DNA of 64,000 nt, from positions 124,001 through 188,000 of the forward strand of contig NZ_QOHJ01000001.1 in the NCBI RefSeq assembly GCF_003319185.1, given 5' to 3'. The stretch is from Blastococcus sp. TF02A-30. Its GTDB lineage: Bacteria > Actinomycetota > Actinomycetes > Mycobacteriales > Geodermatophilaceae. The notes beneath the pieces were generated by a model that ran no database searches, was not told the DNA's origin, and saw nothing but the letters and a program-made list of their open reading frames with translations. Shown here piece by piece: positions 37,121 through 47,472 of this stretch. Position 1 is the first letter of the stretch; each line of letters begins with the position of its first letter. The position numbers were made by a program, and so were the translations under genes.

Positions 37121-38836
37121 CTACTGGCGGGCGCGGCTCTTGATGCGTGCGGTCAGCTCGGTCACCTGGGTGTAGGTGGCCCGGCGCTCGCTCATCAGGT
37201 TGGTGATCTTCTTGACGGCGTGCATGACCGTGGTGTGGTCCTTGCCGCCGAACGAGGCACCGATGCGGGGCAGCGACAGCTCGGTCAGCTCGCGGCACAG
37301 GTACATCGCGATCTGCCGGGCGTTGACCAGCGTGCGGCTGCGGTTGGAGCCCTGCAGCTCCTCCATCGTCACGGAGAAGTACTCCGCGGTCGCCGCCATG
37401 ATGATCGCGGCGGTGATCTGCGGGCCCTGCTCGTCGCTGATCAGGTCCTTGAGCACCAGCTCGGCCAGCGGCAGGTCCACCTGCTGCTTGTTCAGCGACG
37501 CGAACGCGGTCACCCGGATCAGCGCGCCCTCGAGCTCGCGGATGTTGGTCTGCACCTTGCTGGCGATGAACTCCAGCACCGCGTCGGGCACCTGCAGCCG
37601 CTCGCCCCACGCCTTCTTGCGGAGGATGGCGATGCGGGTCTCGAGGTCGGGGGCCTGGACATCGGTGATCAGGCCCCACTCGAACCGGGTGCGCAGCCGG
37701 TCCTCCAGCGTCGTCAGCTTCTTCGGCGCGCGGTCGGAGGTGATGACGATCTGCTTGCTGGCGTTGTGCAGCGTGTTGAAGGTGTGGAAGAACTCCTCCT
37801 GCGTCCGCTCGGCGCGCTCCAGGAACTGGATGTCGTCGATCAGCAGGAAGTCGATGTCGCGGTAGCGGCGGCGGAAGTCCTCGGCCCGGCCGGAGTGCAC
37901 CAGGTTGATGAACTCGTTGGTGAACTCCTCGGTGCTGACGTAGCGCACCTTCACGTTGGGGAACATCCGCGCCGCGTAGTGGCCGATCGCGTGCAGCAGG
38001 TGCGTCTTGCCCAACCCCGACTCGCCGTAGATGAACAGCGGGTTGTAGGCCCGGGCCGGCGCCTCGGCGACGGCGACGGCGGCCGCGTGGGCGAACCGGT
38101 TGCTGTTGCCGATGACGAAGCTGTCGAAGACGTACTTGGGGTTCAGGCCCGGGTCCAGGCCGGCCGGCCGGCCGCTCTCGGGCCGCCGCCCGCGCGGCGC
38201 GCCCCCGCGCCCGCCGCGCTGATCGGCCCCGCCGGATCCGCCGAGGTCGAAGGGGAGGACGTCGGCGGGGGTGCTCTCCTCGGGCTCGGTGGCCCCGGCC
38301 CCCCACGTGGTGGTGCTCCAGTCCTCCGGGGCGCCGCGGTCCACCGGCGGCCGGGGGCCGTCCACCGGCCGCAGCTCGCGCACCTCGGAGCCGCGCACCG
38401 GGTTCTCGTCGCGGTCCCAGGGGGCGGTGCCGACGACGTCGGTGCGCACGCCGAACGCGCTGCGCCCGTCGTCGGCCCGGTCGCGGGTGGCCTGGTCCTC
38501 CTCGGCGCGCTGCGCCTCGGCGGCCGACCACGGGCGGCGGGTCGGGGCCTCCTCCTCCGGCTCCGCGGGGGCCGGCGGCGCGTCCTCGAGCTGGACGGCG
38601 ACGCGGATGTCGCGGCCGAACTGCTCGGAGAGGGCCTCGGCGAGCACCCGGCGCATGCGCGACTCGAGCACGGTCTGGGTGAACTCGTTGGGCGCGGCCA
38701 GCACGGCGGTGTCCTCGACCAGGCCCAGCGGCCGGGTCAGGTTCAGCATGGCGTTCTGCTGCGGCGAGAGGCTGGTGGCCAGCCGCTCGCGGATCTGGTC
38801 CCAGGCCGTGGCCAGGTCCAGCGTGGCGTCCGCCAT
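37121..38836 (-). CDS. dnaA: Chromosomal replication initiator DnaA
   Basis: A 571-aa AAA+ protein. Domain I (1-80) begins [19 protein letters not shown]; domain II is a long acidic, Pro/Gly-rich linker of about 140 residues; domain III holds Walker [12 protein letters not shown] and Walker [11 protein letters not shown]; domain IV has the DNA-binding signature [10 protein letters not shown] near the end. ATG at 38836 follows GGAAGGACG. It binds the boxes in the downstream spacer and, probably, in its own upstream region. Confidence 0.97.
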   Translation of the reverse strand: MADATLDLATAWDQIRERLATSLSPQQNAMLNLTRPLGLVEDTAVLAAPNEFTQTVLESRMRRVLAEALSEQFGRDIRVAVQLEDAPPAPAEPEEEAPTRRPWSAAEAQRAEEDQATRDRADDGRSAFGVRTDVVGTAPWDRDENPVRGSEVRELRPVDGPRPPVDRGAPEDWSTTTWGAGATEPEESTPADVLPFDLGGSGGADQRGGRGGAPRGRRPESGRPAGLDPGLNPKYVFDSFVIGNSNRFAHAAAVAVAEAPARAYNPLFIYGESGLGKTHLLHAIGHYAARMFPNVKVRYVSTEEFTNEFINLVHSGRAEDFRRRYRDIDFLLIDDIQFLERAERTQEEFFHTFNTLHNASKQIVITSDRAPKKLTTLEDRLRTRFEWGLITDVQAPDLETRIAILRKKAWGERLQVPDAVLEFIASKVQTNIRELEGALIRVTAFASLNKQQVDLPLAELVLKDLISDEQGPQITAAIIMAATAEYFSVTMEELQGSNRSRTLVNARQIAMYLCRELTELSLPRIGASFGGKDHTTVMHAVKKITNLMSERRATYTQVTELTARIKSRARQ

Positions 38837-39496
38837 GCCGTTCGTCCTTCCCGATGCTGTCGACCCCGGTGTCCCGGTCCGCCCGTCCCGCCCTGCCTGC
38901 CCGCGCGTCCACCCGTCAGTGCCCCGCTGTGGATGTGGGGACGCACGACGTCCACACCAGTGTCCACAGGCTGTGCACGGCCGGAGGCAGAGGGGAGCGG
39001 GTGCTGCAGCGGAGGAGGACGCGGCCAGCATCGCTGCTGGTCAGCGGCCCGTCCGCGGTGGTTCCGGGTGGTTCGGCGGTCGGCTGACCGATCGGGGGCG
39101 GCCCGCGCTCCCGGACCCTGTGGCCCGAGGCGGAGCGACGGCGACGCTAACAGCCCCGTCCACAGCCCGGCAACGACGGCGGCGACGGTCCTGGCGCGTC
39201 GGACCGGTGCGTCGGTCGGCGCGCCGCTGCGTGGTCGGCCCCGGACGGGGGGACCATGAGCGGTCGGGTTCCGCCCGGCCGCCGTCATCGCCGTTCCCTC
39301 GGCTATGCTGGCGGGAGTCGTGGACGGCTCCTGCTGCCATGCCCGCCTCGTGCCGGGCAGCGCCAGCGGGTCGCCGGCCGCGCGAAATCCAGCTTCCGGG
39401 GGCACCGGGGCGCGGCATCCGCCGGGCCCAGCGGCACCCCGAGCGCGTCCGCCCACCGGCGGTCACGCATCGCCGATCGTGTAGTGGGAGTACCTC
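38837..39496. promoter_or_regulatory. dnaA-rpmH divergent regulatory region
   Basis: A 660-bp gene-free region holding the promoters of dnaA (minus) and rpmH (plus). DnaA-box-like sites lie at 38928 (TGTGGATGT), 38948 (ACGTCCACA), 38960 (GTGTCCACA) and 39156 (CCGTCCACA), consistent with DnaA autoregulation. A TATGCT hexamer at 39304-39309 could be a -10 for rpmH. Confidence 0.6.
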
Positions 39497-39634
39497 GTGA
39501 GCAAGCGCACGTTCCAGCCGAACAACCGTCGCCGGTCCAAGACCCACGGCTTCCGGCTCCGCATGCGCACCCGTGCCGGCCGGGCGATCCTCGCCACCCG
39601 TCGGCGCAAGGGCCGCGAGAAGCTCTCCGCCTGA
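39497..39634 (+). CDS. rpmH: 50S ribosomal protein L34
   Basis: A 45-aa, very basic protein starting at GTG 39497: [18 protein letters not shown], then [20 protein letters not shown]. Full family length. First gene of the rpmH-rnpA-yidD-yidC-jag-rsmG operon, divergent from dnaA as in most bacteria. Confidence 0.97.
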   Translation: MSKRTFQPNNRRRSKTHGFRLRMRTRAGRAILATRRRKGREKLSA

Positions 39635-39635
39635 G

Positions 39636-40019
39636 GTGTTGCCCGCGCAGGCACGCCTGCGCCGGCGCCCGGAGTTCACCGCGGTCGTCCGGTCCGGTCG
39701 CCGCGCCGGGCGACCGACCATGGTGCTCCACTTCCTCCCCGAACGGCCCGCGCAGCCGGCCGGCGCTCCCGCCTCCCGCGAGGAGCGGCCGGCCGGTGCA
39801 CGGGCCGGTTTCGTGGTGGGCCGGGCCGTCGGGAACTCGGTGGTCCGCCACCGGGTGACCCGCCGGCTGCGCGCCGCCGTGCGGGAGGAGCTGCACCGCC
39901 TCCCCGCCTCCGCAGATCTGGTGGTCCGCGCCCGGCCCGAGGCGGCCGACGCCGACTCCGCGCTGCTGCGCCGCGATCTCGCCGCCGGCCTGGACCGGCT
40001 GCTGGGACGTTCCCGGTGA
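39636..40019 (+). CDS. rnpA: Ribonuclease P protein component
   Basis: A 127-aa basic protein with the RNR signature region [25 protein letters not shown] and N-terminal [17 protein letters not shown]. It supports the RNase P ribozyme in tRNA 5' processing. GTG at 39636 begins one base after the rpmH stop; TTG at 39639 is the alternative. The stop overlaps the yidD GTG. Confidence 0.93.
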   Translation: MLPAQARLRRRPEFTAVVRSGRRAGRPTMVLHFLPERPAQPAGAPASREERPAGARAGFVVGRAVGNSVVRHRVTRRLRAAVREELHRLPASADLVVRARPEAADADSALLRRDLAAGLDRLLGRSR

Positions 40020-40354
40020 AGCGCCTGCTGCTCGCCGTCATCGGCTTCTACTCGCGCGCCGTCAGCCCCGCGCTCCCGCCGCGCTGCCGTTTCACGCCCA
40101 CCTGCAGCGCCTACGCCGCCGAGGCGATCGCCCTGCACGGCGCGGGCCGCGGCAGCTGGCTGGCCCTGCGCCGGCTGGTCAAGTGCGCGCCCTGGCACCC
40201 GGGCGGCGTCGACTTCGTGCCCCCGGCCCCCGGAACCCGGGACGTCGGCCGAGCGTCGAGCACTGCGGTGCCGTGCGTGCCCGCGCCGTCCCGTCCCCAT
40301 CGCGCCACCCCGCCGGCCCCGAGCCGGGCGACCGAGGAGAACACCGTTGCTTGA
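40016..40354 (+). CDS. yidD: Membrane-insertion efficiency factor YidD
   Basis: A 112-aa protein. Residues 1-70 are the compact YidD core with conserved cysteines ([16 protein letters not shown] ... [10 protein letters not shown]). The final 40 residues are Pro/Ala-rich and not conserved, running 8 bp into yidC. It assists YidC-mediated insertion. GTG at 40016 overlaps the rnpA stop. Confidence 0.92.
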   Translation: MKRLLLAVIGFYSRAVSPALPPRCRFTPTCSAYAAEAIALHGAGRGSWLALRRLVKCAPWHPGGVDFVPPAPGTRDVGRASSTAVPCVPAPSRPHRATPPAPSRATEENTVA

Positions 40355-41429
40355 CTGGCTCTACACCGCCATCTCGTGGGTCATGGCGCGCTGGCACTCG
40401 CTGTGGAACTTCGTCTTCGGTGACCCGGCGGCCGAGACCGGCCTCGCCGGCCTGGCCTGGGTGCTGGCCATCGTGTTCCTGGTCGTCACCATCCGGCTGA
40501 TCCTCTTCCCGCTGTTCGTGAAGCAGATCAAGTCGCAGCGCGCGATGCAGGAGCTCCAGCCGGAGCTGCAGAAGCTGCGCAAGCAGTACGGCAGCGACCG
40601 CCAGGGCATGGCCGTCGCGCAGCAGGCGCTGTTCAAGGAGCGCGGCGTCAACCCGCTGGCCGGCTGCCTGCCGATCCTCCCGCAGATCCCGGTCTTCCTG
40701 TCGCTCTTCCACGTCCTGCGCCGGCTGGCCCCGGACAAGGAGGGCCTGTACAGCTGGACCGACGAGCTGACCGACCAGGCCGCGCGGGCGAAGCTCTTCG
40801 GTGCGCCGATCTCCGCGTCGTTCAACATGAGCGGCGAGAAGGAGCAGGCGATCCTCGAGATCGCCAGCTACAGCACGATCCGCATCGTCGCCTTCGCGCT
40901 GATCGTGATCATGTGCGTCACGACGTACATCACGCAGAAGCAGATCATGCGCCGCTCGGGTCCGGTCGAGGGCCAGGCCGCGATGGTGCAGAAGCTGATG
41001 CTCTACGGCGTGCCGGCCAGCCTCTTCGTCTCCGGCTTCATCTTCCCGATCGGCGTCCTCATCTACTGGATGACGAACAACCTGTGGACCCTGGGTCAGC
41101 AGTTCTTCGTCCTGCGCAAGATGCCGCCGCCCGGCTCCCCCGCCGCCCTGGCGAAGGCCGCGGCCGACAAGCCGGCCATCGACCCCAAGGCGCTCGCGCC
41201 CAAGCCGGGTGCCAAGCCCGTCCGCCCGAAGCAGGGCCGCCCCGCCGCGCAGCCGACCGCCGGCCAGGACGGCGTCGCACCGGAGGGCAGCGTCTCCCCC
41301 GAGGCCGCCAACGGCCAGCCGCCGGCGTCCGGTGGCGGTCGCGCGGGCAACGGGCCCCGCGGCACCGGCTCCGGCTCCAGCAAGGCCGGCCAGGGGCCGG
41401 CCAACCGGGGCAAGCGCAAGCGCCGCTGA
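40347..41429 (+). CDS. yidC: Membrane protein insertase YidC (Oxa1 family)
   Basis: A 360-aa short-type YidC without the large periplasmic domain of proteobacteria. Five helices are seen, with the conserved basic residue in the first core helix ([12 protein letters not shown]), the coiled-coil loop [20 protein letters not shown] and the motif [20 protein letters not shown]. The C-terminal tail is Gly/Pro-rich, ending in basic GKRKRR. TTG at 40347 overlaps yidD. Confidence 0.95.
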   Translation: MLDWLYTAISWVMARWHSLWNFVFGDPAAETGLAGLAWVLAIVFLVVTIRLILFPLFVKQIKSQRAMQELQPELQKLRKQYGSDRQGMAVAQQALFKERGVNPLAGCLPILPQIPVFLSLFHVLRRLAPDKEGLYSWTDELTDQAARAKLFGAPISASFNMSGEKEQAILEIASYSTIRIVAFALIVIMCVTTYITQKQIMRRSGPVEGQAAMVQKLMLYGVPASLFVSGFIFPIGVLIYWMTNNLWTLGQQFFVLRKMPPPGSPAALAKAAADKPAIDPKALAPKPGAKPVRPKQGRPAAQPTAGQDGVAPEGSVSPEAANGQPPASGGGRAGNGPRGTGSGSSKAGQGPANRGKRKRR

Positions 41430-41514
41430 CCGGCGCGCACCCCCGGACGATCCGTCGTCCGGGCACCGACCACCGGGACTGCCCGGACGACCGACCGATA
41501 CTGGAGGAGCTCCC

Positions 41515-42102
41515 GTGAGTGCCCCGCAGCAGCCCAGCAGCACCCGTGAACCGTCGCTTCCCGACGCCGACGTCACCGGCGACGACGCGCTCCTCGAGGA
41601 GGTCGACGTCGAGGCGCCCGTGACGGGTGGGGCCGGTGGTGACGACCTGCTCGTCCGCGAGGGCGACGTGGCCGGCGACTACCTCGAGCGCCTGCTCGAC
41701 ATCCTCGACGTCGACGGCGACATCGACCTCGACGTGGAGGGTGACCGGGCGTCGGTCGCCATCGTCGGCGGCCGGCTGAACGACCTCATCGGCCCGGACG
41801 GCGCGACCCTGGAGGCGCTGCAGGAGCTCACCCGGCTCGCCGTCGCCCAGTCCACCGGGGTGCGCAGCCGCCTCATGCTCGACGTCGGTGGTTTCCGCGC
41901 CCGCCGCAAGTCCGACCTCTCGGCGCTCGCCGGTGAGACCGCCAAGCGGGTGGCCAGCAGCGGCCAGCCCGAGCGGCTCAGCCCGATGAACCCGTTCGAG
42001 CGCAAGGTCGTCCACGACGTCATCGCCTCCGTCGCCGGCGTGCACAGCGAGTCGGAGGGCGAGGAGCCCAACCGGCGCGTCGTGGTCCTGCCCGACAAGT
42101 GA
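41515..42102 (+). CDS. jag: Jag/SpoIIIJ-associated KH-R3H RNA-binding protein
   Basis: A 195-aa protein with an acidic N-terminus, a KH domain (GGRLNDLIGPDGATLEALQELTR, the GxxG-type loop being IGPDG) and an R3H domain (MNPFERKVVHDVIASV). The separate Jag_N domain of firmicutes is absent, as in other actinobacteria. GTG at 41515 follows GGAGGAG. In M. tuberculosis and firmicutes the family is tied to cell-wall synthesis control. Confidence 0.92.
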   Translation: MSAPQQPSSTREPSLPDADVTGDDALLEEVDVEAPVTGGAGGDDLLVREGDVAGDYLERLLDILDVDGDIDLDVEGDRASVAIVGGRLNDLIGPDGATLEALQELTRLAVAQSTGVRSRLMLDVGGFRARRKSDLSALAGETAKRVASSGQPERLSPMNPFERKVVHDVIASVAGVHSESEGEEPNRRVVVLPDK

Positions 42103-42764
42103 CCGGCCCGGACGCCCCGAACGCCGCACCTCCTCCCCCGCCGCCCGTGGCGGAGGAGGTGTTCGGGGACGGGCTGCAGGCGACTCGGGCCTACGTCGAG
42201 CTGCTCGCCACCGACGGTGTCGTCCGCGGGCTGATCGGCCCGCGCGAGGTGCCGCGGTTGTGGGAGCGGCACGTGCTGAACTCCGCCGCGGTCGCCGACG
42301 CGGTGCCGCAGGGCGCTCGCGTGGTGGACGTCGGCAGCGGTGCCGGGCTGCCGGGTATCCCGCTGGGGCTGGCCCGGCCGGACATCGCCCTCACCCTGGT
42401 CGAGCCCATGGCGCGGCGCGTCGAGTTCCTGGAGGAGGCGGTCGCGGCGCTCGGCCCGCGGCCCTGGCGGGTGCTGCGGGGTCGTGCCGAGGAGCGCTCG
42501 GTCGTCACCGCCGTCGGCCCCGTCGACGTGGTGACCGCGCGGGCCGTGGCACCGCTCCCCCGGCTCGTCGGCTGGTGCCGCGGCCTCCTCCGGCCGGGGA
42601 CCCAGCTGGTCGCCCTCGTCGGCGCCCGCGCGGTCGAGGAGCTGCCGGGGATGCTCCCCGAGCTCGAGCGCGCCGGCATGCGCGACATCCACCCGCGCGC
42701 GGTCGGTGCGTCCCTGGGCGACGCTGCCACTACCGTGGTCGTGATGACGCGCGGCGGGCGCTGA
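42099..42764 (+). CDS. rsmG: 16S rRNA (guanine-N7) methyltransferase RsmG
   Basis: A 221-aa SAM-dependent methyltransferase with the motif VDVGSGAGLPGIPLGLARPD and LVEPMARRVEFLEE. It methylates G527 of 16S rRNA; loss gives low-level streptomycin resistance. GTG at 42099 overlaps the jag stop. The two parS sites follow immediately. Confidence 0.94.
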   Translation: MTGPDAPNAAPPPPPPVAEEVFGDGLQATRAYVELLATDGVVRGLIGPREVPRLWERHVLNSAAVADAVPQGARVVDVGSGAGLPGIPLGLARPDIALTLVEPMARRVEFLEEAVAALGPRPWRVLRGRAEERSVVTAVGPVDVVTARAVAPLPRLVGWCRGLLRPGTQLVALVGARAVEELPGMLPELERAGMRDIHPRAVGASLGDAATTVVVMTRGGR

Positions 42765-42778
42765 CGGGGTCCCTAAGC

Positions 42779-42794
42779 TGTTCCACGTGGAACA
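42779..42794. other. parS site 1
   Basis: Perfect 16-bp palindrome TGTTCCACGTGGAACA between rsmG and parA, a match to the consensus TGTTTCACGTGAAACA with compensated changes. Binding site for ParB. Confidence 0.95.
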
Positions 42795-42811
42795 GGTGCC
42801 GATGCCCGATC

Positions 42812-42827
42812 CGTTCCACGTGAAACG
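42812..42827. other. parS site 2
   Basis: CGTTCCACGTGAAACG, 33 bp from the first site and 18 bp before the parA start codon; it may also allow ParB to autoregulate parAB. Confidence 0.88.
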
Positions 42828-42845
42828 CACCAGGGAGGACCCGCG

Positions 42846-43895
42846 ATGACCGACCCGGGCGAGCGGCTGCGGAGCAGTCTCGCCGCTGACCAGTCGTCGA
42901 CCTCGGCGTCGGGTGGGATGGCGGACTTCGACAGCCCCATCGCCATGGAGGCGCTGCGGGCCACCCGTGTGCTGCACGCGGCCGACCAGGACCCGTTCCC
43001 GGCGCCCGGCCGGATCCGCGTCATCACCGTGGCCAACCAGAAGGGCGGCGTCGGCAAGACGACGTCGACGGTGAACCTCGGGGTGGCGCTCGCGCTCTAC
43101 GGGCTCCGCACGCTGGTCATCGACCTCGATCCGCAGGGCAACGCGAGCACCGCCCTCGGCGTCGACCACACCGTCGGCACCCCGTCGATCTACGACGCCC
43201 TGGTCGGTGACAGCACGCTCACCGAGGTCGTGCACCCGACCACCGCCAGCCCGAACCTGCTGTGCGTCCCGGCGACGATCGACCTGGCCGGCGCGGAGAT
43301 CGAGCTGGTCTCCGTCGTGGCCCGCGAGCACCGGCTGCGCCGCGCGATCGAGGGCTACATCGCCGCGCTCCCCCCGGAGCGGCGTCCGCAGTACGTCCTC
43401 ATCGACTGCCCGCCGTCGCTGGGCCTGCTGACGCTGAACGCGCTGGTGGCCGGCGACGAGGTGCTCATCCCCATCCAGTGCGAGTACTACGCGCTCGAGG
43501 GCCTGGGGCAGCTGCTCAACAACATCGACCTGGTGCGCCAGCACCTCAACCCCGGCATCGCGGTGCGCACCATCCTGCTGACGATGTACGACGGGCGGAC
43601 CAAGCTCGCCGACCAGGTGGCCGACGAGGTGCGCAACCACTTCGGCGAGCTGGTGCTGCAGGCTGTCATCCCCCGCAACGTCCGGGTGTCCGAGGCGCCG
43701 GGGTACGGCCAGTCGGTCCTCACCTACGACCCCGGGTCGCGGGGCTCGACCAGCTACGTCGAGGCGGCCCGGGAGCTCGCCCAGCGCGGCGTCGGGCTGG
43801 AGCCGCTCGACCGCATGACCACCCCGGGCGGGGTGCCGGCCGCGGCGTTCGCCGTGGCCGAGGGCAGCGTCCCGGGCCCGCAGGACAGCCAGTGA
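42846..43895 (+). CDS. parA: Chromosome partitioning ATPase ParA
   Basis: A 349-aa deviant Walker-A ATPase. An N-terminal extension of about 55 residues precedes the P-loop KGGVGKTTS (Lys66 signature, Lys71), [12 protein letters not shown] and [14 protein letters not shown]. It moves ParB-parS complexes and in actinobacteria interacts with polar scaffold proteins. ATG at 42846 with AGGGAGGA upstream. Confidence 0.96.
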   Translation: MTDPGERLRSSLAADQSSTSASGGMADFDSPIAMEALRATRVLHAADQDPFPAPGRIRVITVANQKGGVGKTTSTVNLGVALALYGLRTLVIDLDPQGNASTALGVDHTVGTPSIYDALVGDSTLTEVVHPTTASPNLLCVPATIDLAGAEIELVSVVAREHRLRRAIEGYIAALPPERRPQYVLIDCPPSLGLLTLNALVAGDEVLIPIQCEYYALEGLGQLLNNIDLVRQHLNPGIAVRTILLTMYDGRTKLADQVADEVRNHFGELVLQAVIPRNVRVSEAPGYGQSVLTYDPGSRGSTSYVEAARELAQRGVGLEPLDRMTTPGGVPAAAFAVAEGSVPGPQDSQ

Positions 43896-43920
43896 GCGCG
43901 ATCGTCGACGAGGAGCAGCC

Positions 43921-44970
43921 ATGAGCAAGCGCGGCGGACTGGGCCGGGGGCTGGCAGCCCTCATCCCGACCGGTCCCGCCCCCACCCCGGCGACCTCCCC
44001 GGCGGTGCCGGCCCCGGCGCCGGCCGCGCAGGAGCCGGCGGGCGGCACCCGGGAGGCGGACGACGCGCAGCCGCCGGCGTCCCCGGTCAGCCTGGTCCCC
44101 CCGCCGCCGGCTCCCGCTCCCCCGGCGGCGGCCGGCGACGAGGCGCTCGGCGTCCCCGGCGCCCAGCTGCGGGAGGTCGCCGTCGACGACGTCGTCCCGA
44201 ACCCGAAGCAGCCCCGCCAGGTCTTCGACGACGAGGCGCTCGACGAGCTGACGCACAGCGTCCGCGAGTTCGGCCTGCTCCAGCCGATCGTCGTCCGCGA
44301 GGTCCCCGGCGGGCGGTACGAGCTCATCATGGGCGAGCGCCGGCTCCGGGCCTCGAAGGCGGCGGGCCTGGACACGGTCCCGGCGATCGTCCGCGACACC
44401 ACCGACGACGCGATGCTGCGCGATGCCCTGCTGGAGAACATCCACCGGGTCCAGCTCAACCCGCTGGAGGAGGCCGCCGCCTACCAGCAGCTGCTGGAGG
44501 AGTTCGGCGCCACCCACGAGGAGCTGGCCAGCCGGATCGGCCGCAGCCGCTCCCAGGTCACCAACACCATCCGGCTGATGAAGCTGCCGGTGAAGGTGCA
44601 GACGCGGGTCGCCGCCGGCGTCATCTCCGCGGGCCACGCCCGTGCGCTGCTCGGCCTCTCCGACCCGGAGAAGCAGGACGCGCTGGCCACCCGCATCGTG
44701 GCCGAGGGCATGTCGGTGCGCGCCACCGAGGAGGCCGTCGCCATGGCCGCCGCCGAGGAGCCGGTGGCCAAGCGCCGCACCCGCCGGATCAGCGCTCCCG
44801 GGGTCGAGGAGCTCGGCTCCCGGCTGTCCGACATGTTCGAGACCAAGGTCAAGATCCAGATCGGGCGGTCCAAGGGCAAGATCGTCGTCGAGTTCGGATC
44901 GGTCGACGACCTGCAGCGGATCATCGGTGTCATGGCCCCGGAGATCACCGGTCGCCGCCCGGAGGCCTGA
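43921..44970 (+). CDS. parB: Chromosome partitioning protein ParB
   Basis: A 349-aa protein. The N-terminus starts [16 protein letters not shown], followed by a Pro/Ala-rich spacer of about 60 residues, the CTP-binding core ([31 protein letters not shown]), the helix-turn-helix TNTIRLMKL after [16 protein letters not shown], and a C-terminal dimerisation domain. It lies 25 bp after parA and ends before a strong terminator. Confidence 0.96.
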   Translation: MSKRGGLGRGLAALIPTGPAPTPATSPAVPAPAPAAQEPAGGTREADDAQPPASPVSLVPPPPAPAPPAAAGDEALGVPGAQLREVAVDDVVPNPKQPRQVFDDEALDELTHSVREFGLLQPIVVREVPGGRYELIMGERRLRASKAAGLDTVPAIVRDTTDDAMLRDALLENIHRVQLNPLEEAAAYQQLLEEFGATHEELASRIGRSRSQVTNTIRLMKLPVKVQTRVAAGVISAGHARALLGLSDPEKQDALATRIVAEGMSVRATEEAVAMAAAEEPVAKRRTRRISAPGVEELGSRLSDMFETKVKIQIGRSKGKIVVEFGSVDDLQRIIGVMAPEITGRRPEA

Positions 44971-44985
44971 GCACCTCCACCACGG

Positions 44986-45026
44986 ACACGGGCCCGGTTG
45001 CGTCACTGACGCAACCGGGCCCGTGT
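44986..45026. terminator. Bidirectional terminator between parB and ddl
   Basis: A perfect 20-bp inverted repeat (44986-45005 with 45007-45026) between convergent genes. The stem can be prolonged by seven further pairs with one mismatch (CACCACG / CGTGGTG). Confidence 0.92.
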
Positions 45027-45036
45027 GCGTGGTGCG

Positions 45037-46032
45037 CTAGCGGCTGCGTCCGGCCCGGTTCGCGAGCAGTCGCGCGAGCACCTCGCCGAGTTCGAACCCG
45101 GCCGCCTCGACCGCCATCGGGAACATCGACGTCTCGGTGAGCCCGGGCGAGACGTTCACCTCGAGGAAGTGCACCTCGCCGTCGGGCGTGATGATCGCGT
45201 CCGTGCGGGAGAGGTCGGCCAGGCCGAGGACCTCGTGCACCCGCACGGCCAGCTCGGCCGCGCGGCGGGCGACGTCCTCGTCCAGCCGGGCAGGCGCGTG
45301 GTACTCGGTGAGGCCGGGGGTGTAGCGGGAGCTGTAGTCGAAGACCCCCGACTCCGGTTCGATCTCCACGGCGGGCAGCGCCTGCGGTCCGTCGCCGAGG
45401 TCCACCACGGCGAGGGCCACCTCGACGCCCTCCACGTACCGCTCGACCATCACGGTGTCGCCGTAGGCGAAGCAGCTCACCATCGCCGCGGGCAGGTCCT
45501 CGACCCGGCTGACCTTCTGCACGCCCAGCGCCGAGCCGCCCGAGGCCGGCTTGACCATGAGCGGCAGGCCGAGCCGGGCCACCATCAGGTCCAGGACGGC
45601 GCCGGCACCCAGCTCCCGGAAGGTGCTGTGCGGCAGCGCCACCCAGTCCGGCGTGGTGATCCCGGCGGAGCGGACGACCGACTTGGCGGCCGGCTTGTCC
45701 CAGGCGAGGCGGCACGCGGCCGCCGCCGAGCCGACGTACGGCACGCCGGCCAGGTCCAGGACCGCCCGCAGGGCGCCGTCCTCCCCCGTCGCGCCGTGCA
45801 GGGCGATGAAGACCGCGTCGGCGGGAGCGGCGGCCAGCCCGGGCAGCAGCTCGGCATCGGCGTCGCGGAGCTCGGCGTCGATCCCGGCGCGGGTCAGCCC
45901 CTCCACCACCTGGGTCCCCGAGGAGAGGCTGACCTCCCGCTCGAAGGTCAGCCCGCCGGCCAGGACGACGGCGCGCAGCGGGGGCGCGTCGGCCGCGGCG
46001 GCCGGCTCGGGTGCAGGGGCGGTCTCGCTCAT
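45037..46032 (-). CDS. ddl: D-alanine-D-alanine ligase-like ATP-grasp enzyme
   Basis: A 331-aa ATP-grasp protein with the Ddl landmarks LAGGLTFEREVSLSSG, ALHGATGEDGALRAVLDLAGVPY, VKPASGGSALGV, VFDYSSRYTPGLTEYHAPA and the metal site EVNVSPGLTETS. It joins two D-alanines, or a related pair, for peptidoglycan precursors. Its place beside parB and an aminotransferase, not a mur cluster, suggests it may be a second copy with altered specificity; that is an inference. ATG at 46032 overlaps the aminotransferase stop (ATGA). Confidence 0.85.
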   Translation of the reverse strand: MSETAPAPEPAAAADAPPLRAVVLAGGLTFEREVSLSSGTQVVEGLTRAGIDAELRDADAELLPGLAAAPADAVFIALHGATGEDGALRAVLDLAGVPYVGSAAAACRLAWDKPAAKSVVRSAGITTPDWVALPHSTFRELGAGAVLDLMVARLGLPLMVKPASGGSALGVQKVSRVEDLPAAMVSCFAYGDTVMVERYVEGVEVALAVVDLGDGPQALPAVEIEPESGVFDYSSRYTPGLTEYHAPARLDEDVARRAAELAVRVHEVLGLADLSRTDAIITPDGEVHFLEVNVSPGLTETSMFPMAVEAAGFELGEVLARLLANRAGRSR

Positions 46033-47447
46033 CGGCCGTCCTCGTAGGTGTCGCTGTTGGCCGGGCCGACGATGGATTCGGCATCGTGGCCGGGCGTGAT
46101 GGCGCGGAACGAGCCGGTGTCGACCTGGTCGAAGGTGGAGTGCAGGTCCAGCTCGGCCTCGATGACGCGGGCCAGCCGGCGCACGCCCTCGCGGATCTGG
46201 TCGGGCTCCGGGTAGCAGTAGGACAGGCGCATGAACTCGCGGCCGTTGCCGTCGGCGAAGAAGCCGATGCCGGGCACGTAGGCGACGTGCGCGCCGACCG
46301 CGCGGGGCTGCATGCGCTTGGCGTCCAGGCCGTGCGGCAGCTTGAGCCACACGTAGAAGCCGCCCTGCGGCTGGGTCCACGCGGTGCCGGCGGGCATGAG
46401 GGCGGCCAGGGAATCCAGGGCGGCGTCCCGGCGCTCGCGGTACAGCTCGGCGAAGATCTTGATCTGCTCGCGCCACGGCTGGGTGTCCAGGTACCGGGCG
46501 ACGGCGTACTGGGTGAGCGACGGCGGGCACAGCACCTGCGCCTCGGTGGCCAGGACCAGCTTCTCCCGCACGGCCAGCGGCGCCAGGACCCAGCCCACGC
46601 GCAGCCCGGGAGAGAACGTCTTGGAGAACGAGCCCAGGTAGATGACCCGCTGGCTGTTGCGGGCCCGCAGCGCGCGCAGCGGCTCCTGCTCGAAGCCCAG
46701 CAGACCGTACGGGTTGTCCTCGATGATCAGCAGGTCGTGCTTCTCGGCGATGGCCATGACCGCCTCGCGGCGCTCCTCGGAGAGCGTCACGCCGGCCGGG
46801 TTGTGGAAGTTCGGCACGGTGTAGAGGAACTTCACCCGGTCGCCGTTGGCGCGGCAGTCGGCCAGCGCCTCCTCCAGCGCCTCGGGGATGAGCCCGTCGT
46901 CGTCCATGGCGACGTGCCGGACGCGGGCCTGGGCGGCCTGGAAGACGCCGAGCGCGCCGACGTAGGACGGGCCCTCGGCGAGGACGACGTCACCGGGGTC
47001 GCAGAAGACGCGGGTGACCAGGTCCAGGCCCTGCTGGGACCCCACGGTGACGACGACCTCGCTGGGCGAGGCGTCGTGGATGCCCTCGAGGGCCATGACG
47101 TCGCAGATCCGCTCGCGCAGCCGCGGGTCGCCCTGCCCGGAGCCGTACTGCAGGGTCTGCGCCCCCATGCCGGACACCAGCTCGCCGATCATCGAGCCCA
47201 CGGCGTCGAGGGGGAGGGCGGTGACGGCGGGCATGCCACCGGCGAGGGAGACCACCTCGGGGCGGCTCACGACCGAGAACAGCGCCCGGATCTCGGAGGC
47301 CTGCATCCCGTGCGTCCGTGCTGCGTAGCGGTCGGCCAGCGGGTCCAGCCGCGGGTGACGCGGGACGACGTGGGGGTGCGCACCTGTGCTCAGGTGCGTC
47401 CCCGGCTGACCGGAACCGGCAGGCGTGCCGGACGGGGGGGTGACCAC
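46029..47447 (-). CDS. PLP-dependent aminotransferase, class I/II
   Basis: A 472-aa fold-type I aminotransferase. PLP-binding lysine lies in GSFSKTFSPGLRVGW; EDNPYGLL and YTVPNFHNPAGVTLS are typical of the 2-aminoadipate/aromatic (Aro8-like) group. There is no N-terminal GntR domain, so it is not a MocR regulator; the first 40 residues are disordered. GTG at 47447 lies 25 bp from the cwlM-like gene. Substrate unknown; coupling to the ligase downstream suggests supplying or recycling an amino acid. Confidence 0.88.
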   Translation of the reverse strand: MVTPPSGTPAGSGQPGTHLSTGAHPHVVPRHPRLDPLADRYAARTHGMQASEIRALFSVVSRPEVVSLAGGMPAVTALPLDAVGSMIGELVSGMGAQTLQYGSGQGDPRLRERICDVMALEGIHDASPSEVVVTVGSQQGLDLVTRVFCDPGDVVLAEGPSYVGALGVFQAAQARVRHVAMDDDGLIPEALEEALADCRANGDRVKFLYTVPNFHNPAGVTLSEERREAVMAIAEKHDLLIIEDNPYGLLGFEQEPLRALRARNSQRVIYLGSFSKTFSPGLRVGWVLAPLAVREKLVLATEAQVLCPPSLTQYAVARYLDTQPWREQIKIFAELYRERRDAALDSLAALMPAGTAWTQPQGGFYVWLKLPHGLDAKRMQPRAVGAHVAYVPGIGFFADGNGREFMRLSYCYPEPDQIREGVRRLARVIEAELDLHSTFDQVDTGSFRAITPGHDAESIVGPANSDTYEDGR

Positions 47448-47472
47448 CCTCAGCAGTGTAGGCCGGGGGTCC

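Noticed and set aside
46029..47447. MocR-type (GntR plus aminotransferase) regulator
   Set aside because: No winged-helix domain precedes the aminotransferase; the N-terminus is about 40 disordered residues.
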